The notes beneath the pieces are model-generated. The model searched no databases, was not told where the DNA came from, and worked only from the letters and a program-made list of their open reading frames with translations. A stretch of DNA of 64,000 nucleotides from Enterobacter sp. Cy-643 (GTDB lineage Bacteria > Pseudomonadota > Gammaproteobacteria > Enterobacterales > Enterobacteriaceae), in assembly GCF_011752815.1 (NCBI RefSeq), contig NZ_VWWV01000001.1, positions 620,001 through 684,000 on the forward strand, in the 5' to 3' direction. Numbering within the stretch: the first letter of the stretch is position 1; each line of letters starts with the position of its first letter. Below, in pieces: positions 31,131-41,727 of the stretch. Made by a program: the position numbers and the translations under genes.

Positions 31131-32411
31131 ATGAAATTACTTATTCTTGGCAACCATACTTGCGGCAACCGCGGCGACAGCGCCATTTTGCGCGGATTAA
31201 TTGATGCCATCACTACGCTTGATGACGGTGTTCATGTGGATGTCATGAGCCGCTACCCGGTAAGTTCTGCCTGGTTGCTGGGTCGGCCGGTTCTGGGGGA
31301 CGGACTCTACAAGCAGATGAAGCGGTATAACAACGCCGCCGGGCTGGTTGGGCGGGTGAAAAAAGTTCTGCGCCGTAAATATCAGCACCATGTGCTGGTG
31401 GCCAAGGCAACCAATACCGGGCGGCTGCGCAATATTGCTATCCCCCAGGGGTTTATTGATTTTGTGAAATCGCTGCAGGAATACGACGCGATTATTCAGG
31501 TGGGCGGCTCTTTTTTTGTCGATCTTTATGGCGTCACGCAGTTTGAGCACGCGCTGTGCAGCTTTATGGCCCGCAAGCCGGTTTATATGGTTGGGCATAG
31601 CGTGGGCCCGTTCCAGGAGCCGCAGTTTAACCAACTGGCGAACTATGTTTTCGGCCACGCGAAGTCCCTTATTCTGCGCGAAACCGTGAGCCTGGCGCTG
31701 ATGAAGCAAAGTCAAATCGACACCAGTAAGGTGGAACAAGGGGTCGATACGGCGTGGCTGGTGGCGCAGCATGAAGAGGACTTTGTGCCGGGCTATGCGG
31801 TTAAGCACTGGCTGGGCGTGGTCGAGAAAAAGAAAACCGTGGCCATTACGCTCCGGGAGCTGGCACCGTTTGATAAGCGACTGGGCACCACGCAGGATGC
31901 CTATGAGCGGGCATTCGCCGAGGTGGTGAATCGCACGATTGAACAGGGCTATCAGGTCCTGGCACTTTCCACCTGTACCGGCATCGACAGCTATAACAAA
32001 GACGATCGCATGGTGGCGCTCAATATCCGCCAGTACATCAACCAGCCTGACAGCTACCACGTTGTGATGGACGAGCTAAACGATCTTGAAATGGGCAAGA
32101 TTTTTGCTGCCTGCGAACTCACGGTGGGAACGCGTCTCCACTCGGCCATTATTTCGATGAACTTCGGCACGCCGGCAATCGCCATCAACTACGAGCACAA
32201 ATCTGCGGGCATTATGCAGCAGCTGGGGATGCCAGAAATGGCGATTGATATTCGCCAGTTGCTGGACGGCTCTTTGCAGGGCGTAGTGGCGGATGTTTTG
32301 GGACAATTACCTGCAATTAACCAACGGCTTGCGACGGCAGTGAGCGCTGAGCGCGCAAACGGCATGAACATGGTGAAGTCGGTGCTTGAGCGAGTCAGGG
32401 AGGGGGCATGA
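31131..32411 (+). CDS. wcaK: Colanic acid pyruvyl transferase WcaK
   Basis: Polysaccharide pyruvyl transferase family protein, expected to place the pyruvate ketal on the terminal galactose of the colanic acid side chain. The opening ILGNHTCGNRGDSAILRG is the family signature, and the C-terminal part carries VGTRLHSAIISMNFGTPAIA. 426 residues, as in E. coli. Overlaps wcaL by 4 bp. Confidence 0.95.
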   Translation: MKLLILGNHTCGNRGDSAILRGLIDAITTLDDGVHVDVMSRYPVSSAWLLGRPVLGDGLYKQMKRYNNAAGLVGRVKKVLRRKYQHHVLVAKATNTGRLRNIAIPQGFIDFVKSLQEYDAIIQVGGSFFVDLYGVTQFEHALCSFMARKPVYMVGHSVGPFQEPQFNQLANYVFGHAKSLILRETVSLALMKQSQIDTSKVEQGVDTAWLVAQHEEDFVPGYAVKHWLGVVEKKKTVAITLRELAPFDKRLGTTQDAYERAFAEVVNRTIEQGYQVLALSTCTGIDSYNKDDRMVALNIRQYINQPDSYHVVMDELNDLEMGKIFAACELTVGTRLHSAIISMNFGTPAIAINYEHKSAGIMQQLGMPEMAIDIRQLLDGSLQGVVADVLGQLPAINQRLATAVSAERANGMNMVKSVLERVREGA

Positions 32412-33628
32412 AGGTTGGTTTCTTCCTGCTGAAGTTTCCGCTGGCCTCGGAAACGTTTGTGCTGAATCAGATAACTGCTTTTATCGACATGGGCTACGAG
32501 GTTGAGATTGTTGCCCTGCAAAAGGGCGACCTGACCAATACCCACGCGGCGTTTAAAAGCTATGGGCTTTCGGAAAAAACCGTCTGGCTGCTCGACGAGC
32601 CAGACGGTAAAGTCGCGAAGCTGAAAAACCGGGCGTGGAATACGCTGCGTGGGATTTTGCGTGGCAGTACGTGGCGAGCGTTAAATCGCACTCGCTATGG
32701 TGATGAAGCCCGCAATCTGATCCTCTCCTCGATTTGTGGCCGGCAGAAGCGGCCCTTTGAGGCCGACGTTTTTATTGCCCACTTTGGCCCGGCGGGCGTT
32801 ACTGCCGCCAAACTCAAAGAGCTTGGCGTGCTTAACGGCAAAATTGCCACCGTGTTCCACGGCATTGATATCTCACACCGGGATGCGCTGGCTCACTATA
32901 CGCCGGAATACAGGCAGCTGTTTGAGCGTGGGGATTTGATGTTGCCCATCAGCAATCTTTGGGCCAGCCGCCTGAAGAACATGGGCTGCCCGGAGAACAA
33001 AATTGCCGTATCCCGCATGGGCGTGGATATGGACAAGTTTTCTTTGAGACCCATGAAAATGCCGGGGGTGACGCTGGAGATTATCTCGGTGGCGCGGCTG
33101 ACGGAAAAAAAAGGGTTACATTTTGCCATTGAGGCCTGCCGCCTGCTGAAGGCGCGGGGCGTGGCTTTTCGCTACAACATTTTGGGCATTGGCCCCTGGG
33201 AGCGTCGTCTGAAGACGCTGATTGAGCAACTGCAGCTGGAAGATGTGGTCTTTATGCCCGGCTTTAAGCCGAGCCATGAAGTGAAGGCGATGCTGGACCA
33301 GGCCGACCTGTTCTTGCTTCCTTCGGTGACCGGCGAGGACGGGGACATGGAAGGCATACCCGTGGCGCTAATGGAGGCGATGGCCGTTGGCATTCCCGTC
33401 GTGTCCACCGTTCATAGCGGTATTCCGGAGCTTATCGACGCCGATGAATCGGGCTGGCTGGTGCCGGAAAAGGATGCCTTTGCGCTTGCCGACACGCTCC
33501 AGGCCGTGGCTTCTGTTCCAGAACGCGATCTGCAGCTAATGCTGGCCCGGGCAAGAGATAAAGTCGCCGTCCAGTTCAATCAACAGGTTATCTACCAGCA
33601 GCTTGCCCGTCAGCTTCAGACGCTGTAA
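32408..33628 (+). CDS. wcaL: Colanic acid glycosyltransferase WcaL (GT4)
   Basis: GT-B transferase of the colanic acid unit. The acceptor half starts MKVGFFLLKFPLASETFVL. The donor half has ISVARLTEKKGLHFAIEAC (about 220-238), PGFKPSHEV and the family EX7E region VALMEAMAVGIPVVST (about 319). 406 residues, as in E. coli. Translationally coupled to wcaK. Confidence 0.95.
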   Translation: MKVGFFLLKFPLASETFVLNQITAFIDMGYEVEIVALQKGDLTNTHAAFKSYGLSEKTVWLLDEPDGKVAKLKNRAWNTLRGILRGSTWRALNRTRYGDEARNLILSSICGRQKRPFEADVFIAHFGPAGVTAAKLKELGVLNGKIATVFHGIDISHRDALAHYTPEYRQLFERGDLMLPISNLWASRLKNMGCPENKIAVSRMGVDMDKFSLRPMKMPGVTLEIISVARLTEKKGLHFAIEACRLLKARGVAFRYNILGIGPWERRLKTLIEQLQLEDVVFMPGFKPSHEVKAMLDQADLFLLPSVTGEDGDMEGIPVALMEAMAVGIPVVSTVHSGIPELIDADESGWLVPEKDAFALADTLQAVASVPERDLQLMLARARDKVAVQFNQQVIYQQLARQLQTL

Positions 33629-33654
33629 ATCACCGAATCTTATGCTGAGGACTT

Positions 33655-35079
33655 ATGTCGAAAAGCAATTCACTGAAGCACCTGTCTTTCTCTGCGTCTC
33701 GCCGCAAGCTGTTGACTGCAGGCTCTGTGCTGGCGGCGGTTTCACTTATACCTGGCACGGGGAAGGCGGCTGGCCGGAACGCCCAGGTCAATGTTAAAGA
33801 TTTCTATCAAAACGACTGGATAGCCGCGTTTAACCAGGCTTTTGCCGCGGCGGATATCGTTGAGGTACCGGCCAATGTCGTCTGTGACAGCATGAATACC
33901 GCGATTTTTATGCCGCAGGGAAAAACGCTGCGTGTGGCAGGCGGGCTGAAAGGTAACGGCAAAGGGCGGTTTGTGCTGCAGGATAGCTGCCAGATCGTCG
34001 GGGAGGGGAAAGGGCGGTTTAACAATATTACGCTGGATGTGAGGGGCTCCGATTGCACGATTAAGGGCATAGATATGAGCGGGTTTGTCAATGTGGCGCA
34101 GATTTACATTGGCGGGAAAGATAACCGGACTATGCGCAATCTGACCATCGACAATATCACGGTACATGATGCCAACTATGCCATCCTGCGGCAGGGGTTT
34201 CACAACCGGATGGAGAATGTGCGCATCACCAATGGTCACTTCAGTCATCTGCAAGGGGATGCCATCGAGTGGAACGTGGCAATCAACGACCACGACTTGC
34301 TGATTTCCGACCACGTTATCGACAACATTAACTGTACTAATGGAAAGATTAACTGGGGGATAGGCATTGGGCTGGCGGGCAGCACGTATGACAATAATTA
34401 TCCCGAAGATCAGGCGGTAAAAAACTTTGTGGTGGCGAATATCACCGGCAGTAACTGTCGGCAGCTCGTTCATGTTGAGAATGGGAAGCATTTCGTTATT
34501 CGTAACGTAAAAGCGCGTAATATTAATCCAACGTTCAGCCGCACCGCAGGAATTGATAACGCGACCGTGGCGATATATGGCTGCGATAACTTTGTGATTG
34601 ACGATGTGGATATGGTGAACAGCGCCGGGATGCTGATCGGTTATGGCGTGATTAAGGGCAATTATCTGTCTATTCCGCAAAACTTTAAGCTAAGCGATAT
34701 TAAGCTCGATAATAGCGAACTGAGCAGCCCTTTGCGCGGTATTCAGATCTCATCCGGCAATGCCACCTCCTTTGTGGCACTGAACAACGTCACACTTAAG
34801 CACGCCTCGCTTGAGTTTCACAACAAACCTCAGCACCTTTTCATGCGCAATATCAATGTGATGCAGATTTCTACGGCGGGGCCAGCCCTGAAGCTTAACT
34901 TCGACCTCCGGAAAGACGTGCGCGGCAAGTTCATGGCCAAAGATGGCACGCTGCTGTCGCTGGCGAATATTCATGCGGTGAATGAAAGAGGGCAGAGTTC
35001 GGTCGATATCGACCGGATCGATCAGCTTCACGTGAACGGTGAAAACCTTAATTTTTCCCTCGCAAGGGCAAGCAAATAA
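33655..35079 (+). CDS. wcaM: Colanic acid biosynthesis protein WcaM (right-handed beta-helix)
   Basis: Last gene of the operon; in E. coli its biochemical role is unclear. The N terminus ([19 protein letters not shown], ending near KAA) has a twin-arginine pair and hydrophobic stretch like a Tat signal, so the protein is probably periplasmic. Repeated N-rich strands (for example [24 protein letters not shown]) indicate a pectate-lyase-like parallel beta-helix. 474 residues, about 10 more than E. coli WcaM. ATG 33655 with GAGGA upstream. Confidence 0.93.
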   Translation: MSKSNSLKHLSFSASRRKLLTAGSVLAAVSLIPGTGKAAGRNAQVNVKDFYQNDWIAAFNQAFAAADIVEVPANVVCDSMNTAIFMPQGKTLRVAGGLKGNGKGRFVLQDSCQIVGEGKGRFNNITLDVRGSDCTIKGIDMSGFVNVAQIYIGGKDNRTMRNLTIDNITVHDANYAILRQGFHNRMENVRITNGHFSHLQGDAIEWNVAINDHDLLISDHVIDNINCTNGKINWGIGIGLAGSTYDNNYPEDQAVKNFVVANITGSNCRQLVHVENGKHFVIRNVKARNINPTFSRTAGIDNATVAIYGCDNFVIDDVDMVNSAGMLIGYGVIKGNYLSIPQNFKLSDIKLDNSELSSPLRGIQISSGNATSFVALNNVTLKHASLEFHNKPQHLFMRNINVMQISTAGPALKLNFDLRKDVRGKFMAKDGTLLSLANIHAVNERGQSSVDIDRIDQLHVNGENLNFSLARASK

Positions 35080-35133
35080 TAATGCAACCCCTTTTACGAC
35101 AATTCTGAGTCAACAGAGGCTCAAATCGCGGCG

Positions 35134-35162
35134 TTGACATATTTCGTTGACGCTTCTATGGC
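35134..35162 (+). promoter_or_regulatory. Candidate galF promoter
   Basis: A perfect TTGACA (35134-35139) is followed after 17 bp by TATGGC (35157-35162). A second -10-like TATAAT lies at 35219-35224 without a good -35. Either would give galF a promoter of its own, separate from the colanic acid operon. Confidence 0.45.
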
Positions 35163-35165
35163 GCT

Positions 35166-35197
35166 AGCATGAATCATTCATTTAATAAATTCATGCT
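35166..35197. repeat. Inverted repeat in the galF upstream region
   Basis: agcatgaat (35166-35174) and attcatgct (35189-35197) are a perfect 9-bp inverted repeat with 14 bp between the arms. It lies just downstream of the candidate -10 box, where a repressor site or leader hairpin could act. Confidence 0.5.
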
Positions 35198-35253
35198 GGC
35201 ATCAGAGCACGAAAAGACTATAATCTGCCAACCATTTAGAGGTGGGACTAAGA

Positions 35254-36153
35254 ATGACTAATTTAAAAGCAGTTATCCCGGTAGCCGGTTTAGGTATGCA
35301 TATGCTGCCTGCAACGAAGGCGATTCCTAAAGAGATGCTGCCTATTGTTGATAAGCCGATGATCCAGTACATCGTCGACGAAATTGTTGCCGCTGGTATC
35401 AAAGAAATCGTGCTGGTAACCCACTCTTCCAAGAATGCCGTTGAAAACCACTTCGACACCTCATACGAGCTGGAAGCCCTGCTTGAGCAGCGCGTTAAGC
35501 GTCAGCTGCTGGCCGAAGTTCAGTCTATTTGCCCCCCTGGGGTCACCATCATGAACGTTCGTCAGGCCCAACCGCTGGGACTGGGGCACTCTATTCTTTG
35601 CGCTCAGCCTATCGTGGGCAACAATCCTTTTGTTGTGGTGCTGCCGGATGTTGTGCTTGATGGTGCTACCGCCGATCCGCTGCGCTATAACCTGGCGGCC
35701 ATGGTGGCTCGCTTCAATGAAACGGGTCGTACCCAGGTTCTGGCAAAACATATGCCTAATGAAGACCTGTCGGCGTATTCAGTGATCACCACCAAAGAAC
35801 CGCTGCAGAATGAAGGGCAGGTGAGCCGGGTGGTCGAGTTTGTTGAAAAACCTGACCAGCCGCAAACGCTGGACTCCGATCTCGCTGCCGTGGGGCGCTA
35901 TGTGCTTTCGGCTGATATTTGGCCATTACTCGAAAAAACGGAGCCGGGTGCATGGGGCCGTATTCAGTTAACCGATGCCATTGCGGTACTGAATGAAACT
36001 CAGCCGGTTGAAGTGATGCAGATGACCGGCGAGAGCTATGACTGCGGTAAGAAAATGGGCTATATGCAGGCATTCGTCCAGTACGGGCTACGTAACCATA
36101 AAGAAGGCCAGAAGTTTCGCGAAAGCATCCAGAAGCTGCTAGCTAAGGCATAA
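35254..36153 (+). CDS. galF: GalF, UTP-glucose-1-phosphate uridylyltransferase-like protein
   Basis: Paralogue of GalU flanking the O-antigen cluster; low or modulating UDP-glucose pyrophosphorylase activity is described in E. coli. It shows [21 protein letters not shown], where the GalU G-TR motif is altered to GMHM, a GalF hallmark, and [11 protein letters not shown] start at ATG 35254 (MTNLK, as in E. coli) with GAGG at 35239-35242; the frame opens at GTG 35242. 299 residues. Confidence 0.96.
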   Translation: MTNLKAVIPVAGLGMHMLPATKAIPKEMLPIVDKPMIQYIVDEIVAAGIKEIVLVTHSSKNAVENHFDTSYELEALLEQRVKRQLLAEVQSICPPGVTIMNVRQAQPLGLGHSILCAQPIVGNNPFVVVLPDVVLDGATADPLRYNLAAMVARFNETGRTQVLAKHMPNEDLSAYSVITTKEPLQNEGQVSRVVEFVEKPDQPQTLDSDLAAVGRYVLSADIWPLLEKTEPGAWGRIQLTDAIAVLNETQPVEVMQMTGESYDCGKKMGYMQAFVQYGLRNHKEGQKFRESIQKLLAKA

Positions 36154-36192
36154 GTTTCTGTTTTAAGTCGCTGTCATGGAGGAGAGCGAGGT

Positions 36193-36247
36193 AAACGGTG
36201 GCATGGCGTTCAGTCTTAGGCAGGCTTTGAACGTTGAGCCGCCGTTT
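36193..36247 (+). terminator. Probable galF terminator
   Basis: Long imperfect hairpin: aaacggtggcatggcgttcag pairs with tttgaacgttgagccgccgttt and is followed by ttttgctttat. It would separate galF transcription from the O-antigen operon. Confidence 0.55.
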
Positions 36248-36408
36248 TTGCTTTATAAATCGACAGTGAAATTCAAATTTTTCATGGGCTTATCATTTTT
36301 TGGTTGAACTGTATAGACCAAAATTTTTACTTGAGAATCTTTGCATGAAAGATGAGAATTCCCGGAATTTATCCTGAATACATTCCGAAAGACCTCTCGC
36401 GAGTTGTA

Positions 36409-36447
36409 CAGTGGACTGGTAGCTGTTGAGCCAGGGGCGGTAGCATG
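36409..36447 (+). promoter_or_regulatory. JUMPstart with ops element (O-antigen operon)
   Basis: The stretch from cagtggactgg to ggcggtagcatg is a near-consensus 39-bp JUMPstart, with the ops core at 36436-36446. RfaH recruited here would allow readthrough of the 15-kb O-antigen operon. It lies 107 bp before the rmlB start. Confidence 0.92.
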
Positions 36448-36553
36448 GCCGATCGCCAAATGTGATATACGCAGCGATAACATATATTTGAAAAATATTA
36501 TATTTCATGGTTTGCATGGAATGTAATGATAAGACTATAGAGAGACTGCTCAA

Positions 36554-37627
36554 GTGAAAATTCTTGTTACCGGCGGGGCGGGTTTTATTGGCTCAGCCGT
36601 TGTTCGACACATTATAAATAACACCCAGGATAGCGTAGTTAACGTCGATAAATTGACCTACGCCGGTAATCTGGAGTCTTTAGCAGACATCGCCGCTAAT
36701 CAGCGTTATTACTTTGTACAGGCTGATATTTGTGATGCAGCCGAAATAGATCGGATTTTCCATGAACATCAACCAGATGCCGTCATGCATCTGGCAGCTG
36801 AAAGCCATGTAGATCGCTCTATTACCGGCCCGGCGGCATTTGTTGAAACAAACATTATTGGCACTTATGTCCTGCTGGAAGCCGCACGTCGCTACTGGTC
36901 TGAACTGGCCGGTGAGAAAAAAGCAGCGTTCCGCTTCCATCATATTTCCACTGATGAAGTGTATGGCGATCTTCCCCATCCTGATGAAGTAGGGCAGGGC
37001 GAGACATTACCCCTGTTTACTGAAACAACAGCCTATGCGCCAAGCAGCCCATATTCTGCTTCTAAAGCCTCCAGCGACCACCTGGTCCGCGCCTGGCTGC
37101 GCACCTATGGCCTGCCTACTATCGTCACTAACTGTTCTAATAATTATGGCCCATATCATTTCCCTGAGAAATTGATCCCGCTGGTTATTCTGAATGCGCT
37201 GGAAGGTAAGCCGCTGCCGATTTACGGTAAAGGCGACCAGATTCGTGACTGGCTCTACGTCGAAGACCACGCGCGCGCGCTGTATACCGTGGTGACTCAG
37301 GGTAAGATTGGTGAAACCTACAATATTGGTGGCCACAACGAGAAGCAAAACCTTGATGTGGTAGAAACTATTTGCTCTCTGCTGGATGAAATCGTTCCAA
37401 AGGAAGGCTCCTACCGCGACCAGATCGCCTATGTGGCCGATCGCCCGGGGCACGATCGCCGTTACGCGATCGATGCCGATAAAATTGGCCTGGAACTGGG
37501 CTGGAAACCACAGGAAACCTTCGAAAGTGGGATCCGGAAAACGGTGGAGTGGTATCTGGCAAATCAGAAATGGTGCCAGCGTGTGCAGGATGGCAGCTAT
37601 CAACGTGAACGCTTAGGATTAGAATAA
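36554..37627 (+). CDS. rmlB: dTDP-glucose 4,6-dehydratase RmlB
   Basis: Makes dTDP-4-keto-6-deoxyglucose, here the substrate for the Fdt enzymes because no rmlC or rmlD is present. The NAD-binding [14 protein letters not shown] is at residues 7-20, and the STDEVYGDL and [11 protein letters not shown] catalytic segments are present. GTG start at 36554; 357 residues. Ends TAATG, sharing a base with rmlA. Confidence 0.97.
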   Translation: MKILVTGGAGFIGSAVVRHIINNTQDSVVNVDKLTYAGNLESLADIAANQRYYFVQADICDAAEIDRIFHEHQPDAVMHLAAESHVDRSITGPAAFVETNIIGTYVLLEAARRYWSELAGEKKAAFRFHHISTDEVYGDLPHPDEVGQGETLPLFTETTAYAPSSPYSASKASSDHLVRAWLRTYGLPTIVTNCSNNYGPYHFPEKLIPLVILNALEGKPLPIYGKGDQIRDWLYVEDHARALYTVVTQGKIGETYNIGGHNEKQNLDVVETICSLLDEIVPKEGSYRDQIAYVADRPGHDRRYAIDADKIGLELGWKPQETFESGIRKTVEWYLANQKWCQRVQDGSYQRERLGLE

Positions 37628-38490
37628 TGAAAGGTATCATTCTGGCCGGAGGATCCGGCACTCGTTTGTATCCAATAACCATGGGCGTCTCTAAGCAATT
37701 ACTCCCGATTTATGATAAGCCGATGATTTATTACCCGCTGTCAGTGTTAATGCTGGCGGGAATTCGCGACATCCTGATCATCACCACGCCGGAAGATCAG
37801 GACAGTTTCATTAGATTGTTGGGTGATGGTAGCGCGTTGGGCATTAACCTGACGTATGAAGTCCAGCCTACACCGGATGGCTTAGCGCAGGCATTTATTA
37901 TTGGCGAGAAGTTCATCGGCAACGATTCGGTTTGCCTTGTGCTTGGCGATAATATTTTCTTTGGGCAAGGTTTTAGCCCTAAATTAAAAGCCGTGGCGCA
38001 GCGTGAAACAGGCGCAACCGTTTTTGGTTATCAGGTTATGGATCCTGAGCGCTTTGGCGTGGTCGAATTTGATGAAAACAACAAAGCTATTTCCATAGAA
38101 GAAAAACCCTCCCAGCCGAAATCTCATTGGGCGGTGACCGGGCTTTACTTCTACGATAACGCGGTCATTGAAATCGCAAAAAATGTAAAACCCTCCGAGC
38201 GCGGTGAGTTAGAAATAACCTCCGTCAACGATGAGTATCTCAAGCGCGGTCAACTGAATGTTGAGCAGCTTGGGCGTGGGTTTGCATGGTTAGACACCGG
38301 AACGCACGACAGCTTGATTGAAGCCGGTAGCTTTGTTGAAACCGTTCAGAAGAGGCAGGGCATGATGGTTGCTTGCCCAGAAGAAATTGCCTGGCGTAAT
38401 GGCTGGTTAAGCGATGCAGAAATTGAGTGTCGCGGCACTCTGCTTAAGAAAAATCATTATGGCCAATATTTATTAAAGCTACTTAAATAA
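37627..38490 (+). CDS. rmlA: Glucose-1-phosphate thymidylyltransferase RmlA
   Basis: Makes dTDP-glucose from glucose-1-phosphate and dTTP. The nucleotidyltransferase signature [11 protein letters not shown] is at residues 8-18, with the LGDNIFFG and [10 protein letters not shown] segments. 287 residues, the usual length. Coupled to rmlB through TAATG and followed 8 bp later by fdtA. Confidence 0.97.
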   Translation: MKGIILAGGSGTRLYPITMGVSKQLLPIYDKPMIYYPLSVLMLAGIRDILIITTPEDQDSFIRLLGDGSALGINLTYEVQPTPDGLAQAFIIGEKFIGNDSVCLVLGDNIFFGQGFSPKLKAVAQRETGATVFGYQVMDPERFGVVEFDENNKAISIEEKPSQPKSHWAVTGLYFYDNAVIEIAKNVKPSERGELEITSVNDEYLKRGQLNVEQLGRGFAWLDTGTHDSLIEAGSFVETVQKRQGMMVACPEEIAWRNGWLSDAEIECRGTLLKKNHYGQYLLKLLK

Positions 38491-38498
38491 TACTTTAT

Positions 38499-38894
38499 AT
38501 GAAAATTGAATTGATTCCATTACAGATTCACGGCGATGAACGTGGCTCTCTGGTCGCGCTTGAGACAGAGAAAAACATTCCATTTGAGATCAGACGGGTA
38601 TATTACCTTTTTGATACAAAGAAAGACGTCATTCGTGGCTATCATGCGCACAAAGCACTAAAACAGGTTGCTATCGCAGTCAGGGGATCCTGTAAGTTTA
38701 CGCTTGACGATGGCCATGAGAGGGTTGATGTGATATTGAATAACCCTGCTCAAGGGTTATTAATTGAATCGTTCATGTGGCGGGAAATGTCTGAATTCTC
38801 TGATGATTGTGTGTTAATGGTATTAGCCGACAGTCAATACGATGAATCAGATTATGTTCGTGATTATGAACAGTTTAAAAAAATGGCGGGCTAA
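38499..38894 (+). CDS. fdtA: dTDP-4-keto-6-deoxyglucose 3,4-ketoisomerase (FdtA/QdtA family)
   Basis: Small cupin enzyme that moves the keto group from C4 to C3 of dTDP-4-keto-6-deoxyglucose, giving the fuco (FdtA) or gluco (QdtA) isomer. [12 protein letters not shown] opens the fold, [11 protein letters not shown] supplies the catalytic-type His49 and His51, and [11 protein letters not shown] follows. 131 residues. Arg15 resembles FdtA while Arg95 resembles QdtA (see findings), so the stereochemistry is not settled. Coupled to the next gene through TAATG. Confidence 0.85.
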   Translation: MKIELIPLQIHGDERGSLVALETEKNIPFEIRRVYYLFDTKKDVIRGYHAHKALKQVAIAVRGSCKFTLDDGHERVDVILNNPAQGLLIESFMWREMSEFSDDCVLMVLADSQYDESDYVRDYEQFKKMAG

Positions 38895-39352
38895 TGTATA
38901 TCCATCCTCTAAGTGACGTTCAGAGTGAGTCTATTGGCGCCGGGACTCGAATCTGGCAATTTGCCGTTATTTTCAAAAACGCTAAAATTGGAGAGAATTG
39001 CAATATTTGTGCTAATTCTCTGATCGAGAATGATGTCATTATAGGCAATAACGTCACTGTAAAATCTGGTGTGTATATTTGGGACGGCACTCGGATAGAA
39101 GATAATGTTTTTATTGGGCCGTGTGTGGTATTTACTAATGATAAATTCCCAAGGTCAAAAATACATACGGATAAATACCCGGAAATTCGCATTAAGAGAA
39201 ATGCGTCAATAGGTGCGAATGCCACCATATTGCCTGGCATTACAATCGGTGAAAATAGTATGGTTGGGGCCGGTGCGGTGGTAACAAAAGATGTTCCTGA
39301 TAATGTGGTCGTGGTTGGCAATCCTGCAAAAATTATCAAAAAATTGGATTAA
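38894..39352 (+). CDS. fdtC: dTDP-3-amino-3,6-dideoxyhexose N-acetyltransferase (FdtC-like, hexapeptide)
   Basis: Expected to acetylate the 3-amino group made by the aminotransferase that follows, completing dTDP-Fuc3NAc or dTDP-Qui3NAc. The sequence is a continuous left-handed beta-helix ([25 protein letters not shown]), with the NDKFPRSK insertion typical of the WxcM/FdtC/QdtC group and the C-terminal [12 protein letters not shown]. 152 residues. Lies 4 bp before the aminotransferase. Confidence 0.85.
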   Translation: MYIHPLSDVQSESIGAGTRIWQFAVIFKNAKIGENCNICANSLIENDVIIGNNVTVKSGVYIWDGTRIEDNVFIGPCVVFTNDKFPRSKIHTDKYPEIRIKRNASIGANATILPGITIGENSMVGAGAVVTKDVPDNVVVVGNPAKIIKKLD

Positions 39353-39356
39353 CTAA

Positions 39357-40460
39357 ATGATTAACTTTCTAAATCTTAAAGAAATTAATAATAAATACGA
39401 AAAAGAATTGTTAGCGGCATGCGAACGCGTTATTAAATCTGGCTGGTATATTCAGGGTGAAGAGCTTAGCGCATTTGAGTCTGAGTTCGCTGGATATTGC
39501 GGCGCAGAACATGCTATCGGCGTAGCTAATGGTTTAGATGCACTTATACTGGTTTTGCGTGCCTGGAAGGAAATGGGCAAGCTTAAAGATAATGATAAAG
39601 TGATGGTGCCGGCGAACACGTATATTGCGTCAGTGATGGCTATTACTCAAAATAATCTTGTTCCTGTTTTGGTTGAACCTGATAGTCAGACATTCAATCT
39701 TACCTATCAAGGGTTGGTGGAATCATGGGAAGAAGGAGTTAAAGCTATTGTTCCCGTCCATCTATACGGGCAAATATCGCCGATGCCTGAAATTCTAAAA
39801 TTTGCTCGTGAAAAAGAACTATTGGTACTGGAAGATTCGGCTCAGGCGCACGGTGCGTCTATATCCGGGAAGAAGACCGGGACATGGGGGGATGCCGCTG
39901 GTTTCAGTTTCTACCCAGGAAAAAATTTAGGAGCACTTGGCGACGCTGGCATGATAACAACCAATGATGCAGAGCTGGCTCAGGTGGTAAAAGCGCTGCG
40001 TAATTATGGTTCTCATAAAAAATATGAGAATATTTATATTGGTTATAACAGCCGTCTCGATGAAATTCAGGCGGCTATGCTTCGCGTTAAACTGGCTTAT
40101 CTCGACCATGAAACTGCACTGAGAAAGGCTATTGCGAACAAATATCTTACTCAAATTAACAATCCTTTAGTTGAGTTACCGCTCGTTGAAGCCGGTGAAG
40201 GACATGTATGGCACCTATTTGTTGTACAGACCAATAACCGTGCAGAGCTACAATCACATTTGTCCTCTCGCGGAATTCAAACGCTCATACATTACCCACT
40301 ACCTCCTCATAAACAAAAGGCTTACGAGTATCTCAACCATCTCAGTCTGCCGGTGACAGAGTCTATCCATAATAGAGTGATATCCTTACCTATGGATCCG
40401 AATATGTCAGAAGAGGAGATTGCTGAAGTCATTAATGCGGTAAATGACTTTCAACTATGA
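39357..40460 (+). CDS. fdtB: dTDP-3-keto-6-deoxyhexose aminotransferase (FdtB/QdtB)
   Basis: DegT/DnrJ/EryC1-type PLP enzyme that aminates C3 of the dTDP-3-keto-6-deoxyhexose, using glutamate. It shows [14 protein letters not shown] (cofactor phosphate site), [11 protein letters not shown] (Asp to the PLP nitrogen) and [16 protein letters not shown] with the PLP-binding Lys near residue 189. 367 residues. The 3-amino assignment comes from the fdtA and fdtC neighbours. Overlaps the flippase start by 4 bp. Confidence 0.88.
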   Translation: MINFLNLKEINNKYEKELLAACERVIKSGWYIQGEELSAFESEFAGYCGAEHAIGVANGLDALILVLRAWKEMGKLKDNDKVMVPANTYIASVMAITQNNLVPVLVEPDSQTFNLTYQGLVESWEEGVKAIVPVHLYGQISPMPEILKFAREKELLVLEDSAQAHGASISGKKTGTWGDAAGFSFYPGKNLGALGDAGMITTNDAELAQVVKALRNYGSHKKYENIYIGYNSRLDEIQAAMLRVKLAYLDHETALRKAIANKYLTQINNPLVELPLVEAGEGHVWHLFVVQTNNRAELQSHLSSRGIQTLIHYPLPPHKQKAYEYLNHLSLPVTESIHNRVISLPMDPNMSEEEIAEVINAVNDFQL

Positions 40461-41707
40461 AAAGACTGCTTAAAGTAACGGCTTTAAGCGGGCTGCTGAC
40501 CTTGCTCAAAATGCTGATGGGTTTTGTTATCGCAAAAGTCATTGCTGTTTATACGGGGCCAACCGGAATGGCCATGTTAGGGCAAGTACAGAGCCTCATT
40601 AACAGCTTCAACGGTATTGTTAACGCCCCGGTCAGTTCCGGGGTGGTAAGGTACACAGCCGAAAAACATGCCTCCGGGTATGAAAAATGCTCTCCCTGGT
40701 GGAGAGCATCTCTGGAATGGACGATCGTCCTGTGCGCAATTCTTATCCCGGCCGGCTTTATTTTTTCCGGGGTATTATCCGAATGGCTTTTCCAGAGTAC
40801 AGAGTATCGCTGGATCGTCTGCCTGACGGCGGTATGCCTGCCTTTAGCCGCAATAGGAACGCTATTCTCCTCAGTCATTAATGGTCTGGAAAACTATCGC
40901 AGATATATTGCACTGGCGATGATTTCGGTAGTGTTTTCAAGCGCAATCATGATTGCGATGATCGTGTTTTATGGCATTAAAGGGGCGTTTGTTGCCGCCG
41001 TGCTCCAGTCCTCGCTTATTGGCGTGGTAATGCTGTTTGCAAATATCAAACAGAAATGGTTTACCTTACGCTACTGGTGGGGACAGACCCATCGACAGGC
41101 TCGCAGGGATATTGGGGGCTATATATTAATGGCAGTCACCACTGCCATTACAGCCCCTGTCGCATTGATCCTGGTACGAAATATTATTATTGCCTATGAC
41201 GGTTGGGAACAGGCCGGACAGTGGCAGGCCGTTTGGAAAATATCAGAAGTTTATTTGAGCGTAATTACCATTGCCTTAAGTACTTATTATCTGCCACGTC
41301 TTTCATCTCTCACAGGCGCAGATAAAATACTTTCTGAAGTAAACAAAACGGCTGCGATCGTCATTCCAGTAGCAATGATTATGGCTCTGGGTGTTTATCT
41401 TTTTCGTGATATTGTCATTTCTATTTTGTTCACCAGCGAGTTTGCATCATCACGAGAACTCTTCCTTATACAATTGGTCGGCGATGTCGTTAAGATAGGC
41501 AGTTGGCTGTATGCCTACCCAATGTTATCGCGTGGCGCAACAAAGTGGTATGTTACTACTGAGATAATTTTTGCCATTACGTTTGTACTATTGGCTCTTG
41601 TTTTTGTATCTCTGTATGGCGTGCATGGTGCGAATTTAGCGTACCTGATAAATTATATTGTCTATTTCTTATTTATGGTTGTTAATTTCAAAAGAATCGC
41701 TAAGTGA
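40457..41707 (+). CDS. wzx: O-antigen flippase Wzx (WzxE-like)
   Basis: Multi-helix MOP-type transporter expected to flip the undecaprenyl-linked O-unit. 416 residues, with hydrophobic segments throughout. Features recalling the enterobacterial common antigen flippase WzxE are the same length, [23 protein letters not shown] at the start, [15 protein letters not shown] in the middle and [19 protein letters not shown] near the end. Lies between the dTDP-sugar genes and the first glycosyltransferase. Confidence 0.9.
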   Translation: MKRLLKVTALSGLLTLLKMLMGFVIAKVIAVYTGPTGMAMLGQVQSLINSFNGIVNAPVSSGVVRYTAEKHASGYEKCSPWWRASLEWTIVLCAILIPAGFIFSGVLSEWLFQSTEYRWIVCLTAVCLPLAAIGTLFSSVINGLENYRRYIALAMISVVFSSAIMIAMIVFYGIKGAFVAAVLQSSLIGVVMLFANIKQKWFTLRYWWGQTHRQARRDIGGYILMAVTTAITAPVALILVRNIIIAYDGWEQAGQWQAVWKISEVYLSVITIALSTYYLPRLSSLTGADKILSEVNKTAAIVIPVAMIMALGVYLFRDIVISILFTSEFASSRELFLIQLVGDVVKIGSWLYAYPMLSRGATKWYVTTEIIFAITFVLLALVFVSLYGVHGANLAYLINYIVYFLFMVVNFKRIAK

Positions 41708-41727
41708 ATTATAAATAGGGGTTATGC

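Larger units (their letters stand above)
36154..36553 (+). promoter_or_regulatory. galF-rmlB intergenic regulatory region (400 bp)
   Basis: Holds the galF terminator-like hairpin, the O-antigen operon promoter region and a JUMPstart element (listed separately). Short frames on the minus strand here resemble nothing known. I could not single out one convincing -35/-10 pair. Confidence 0.65.
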
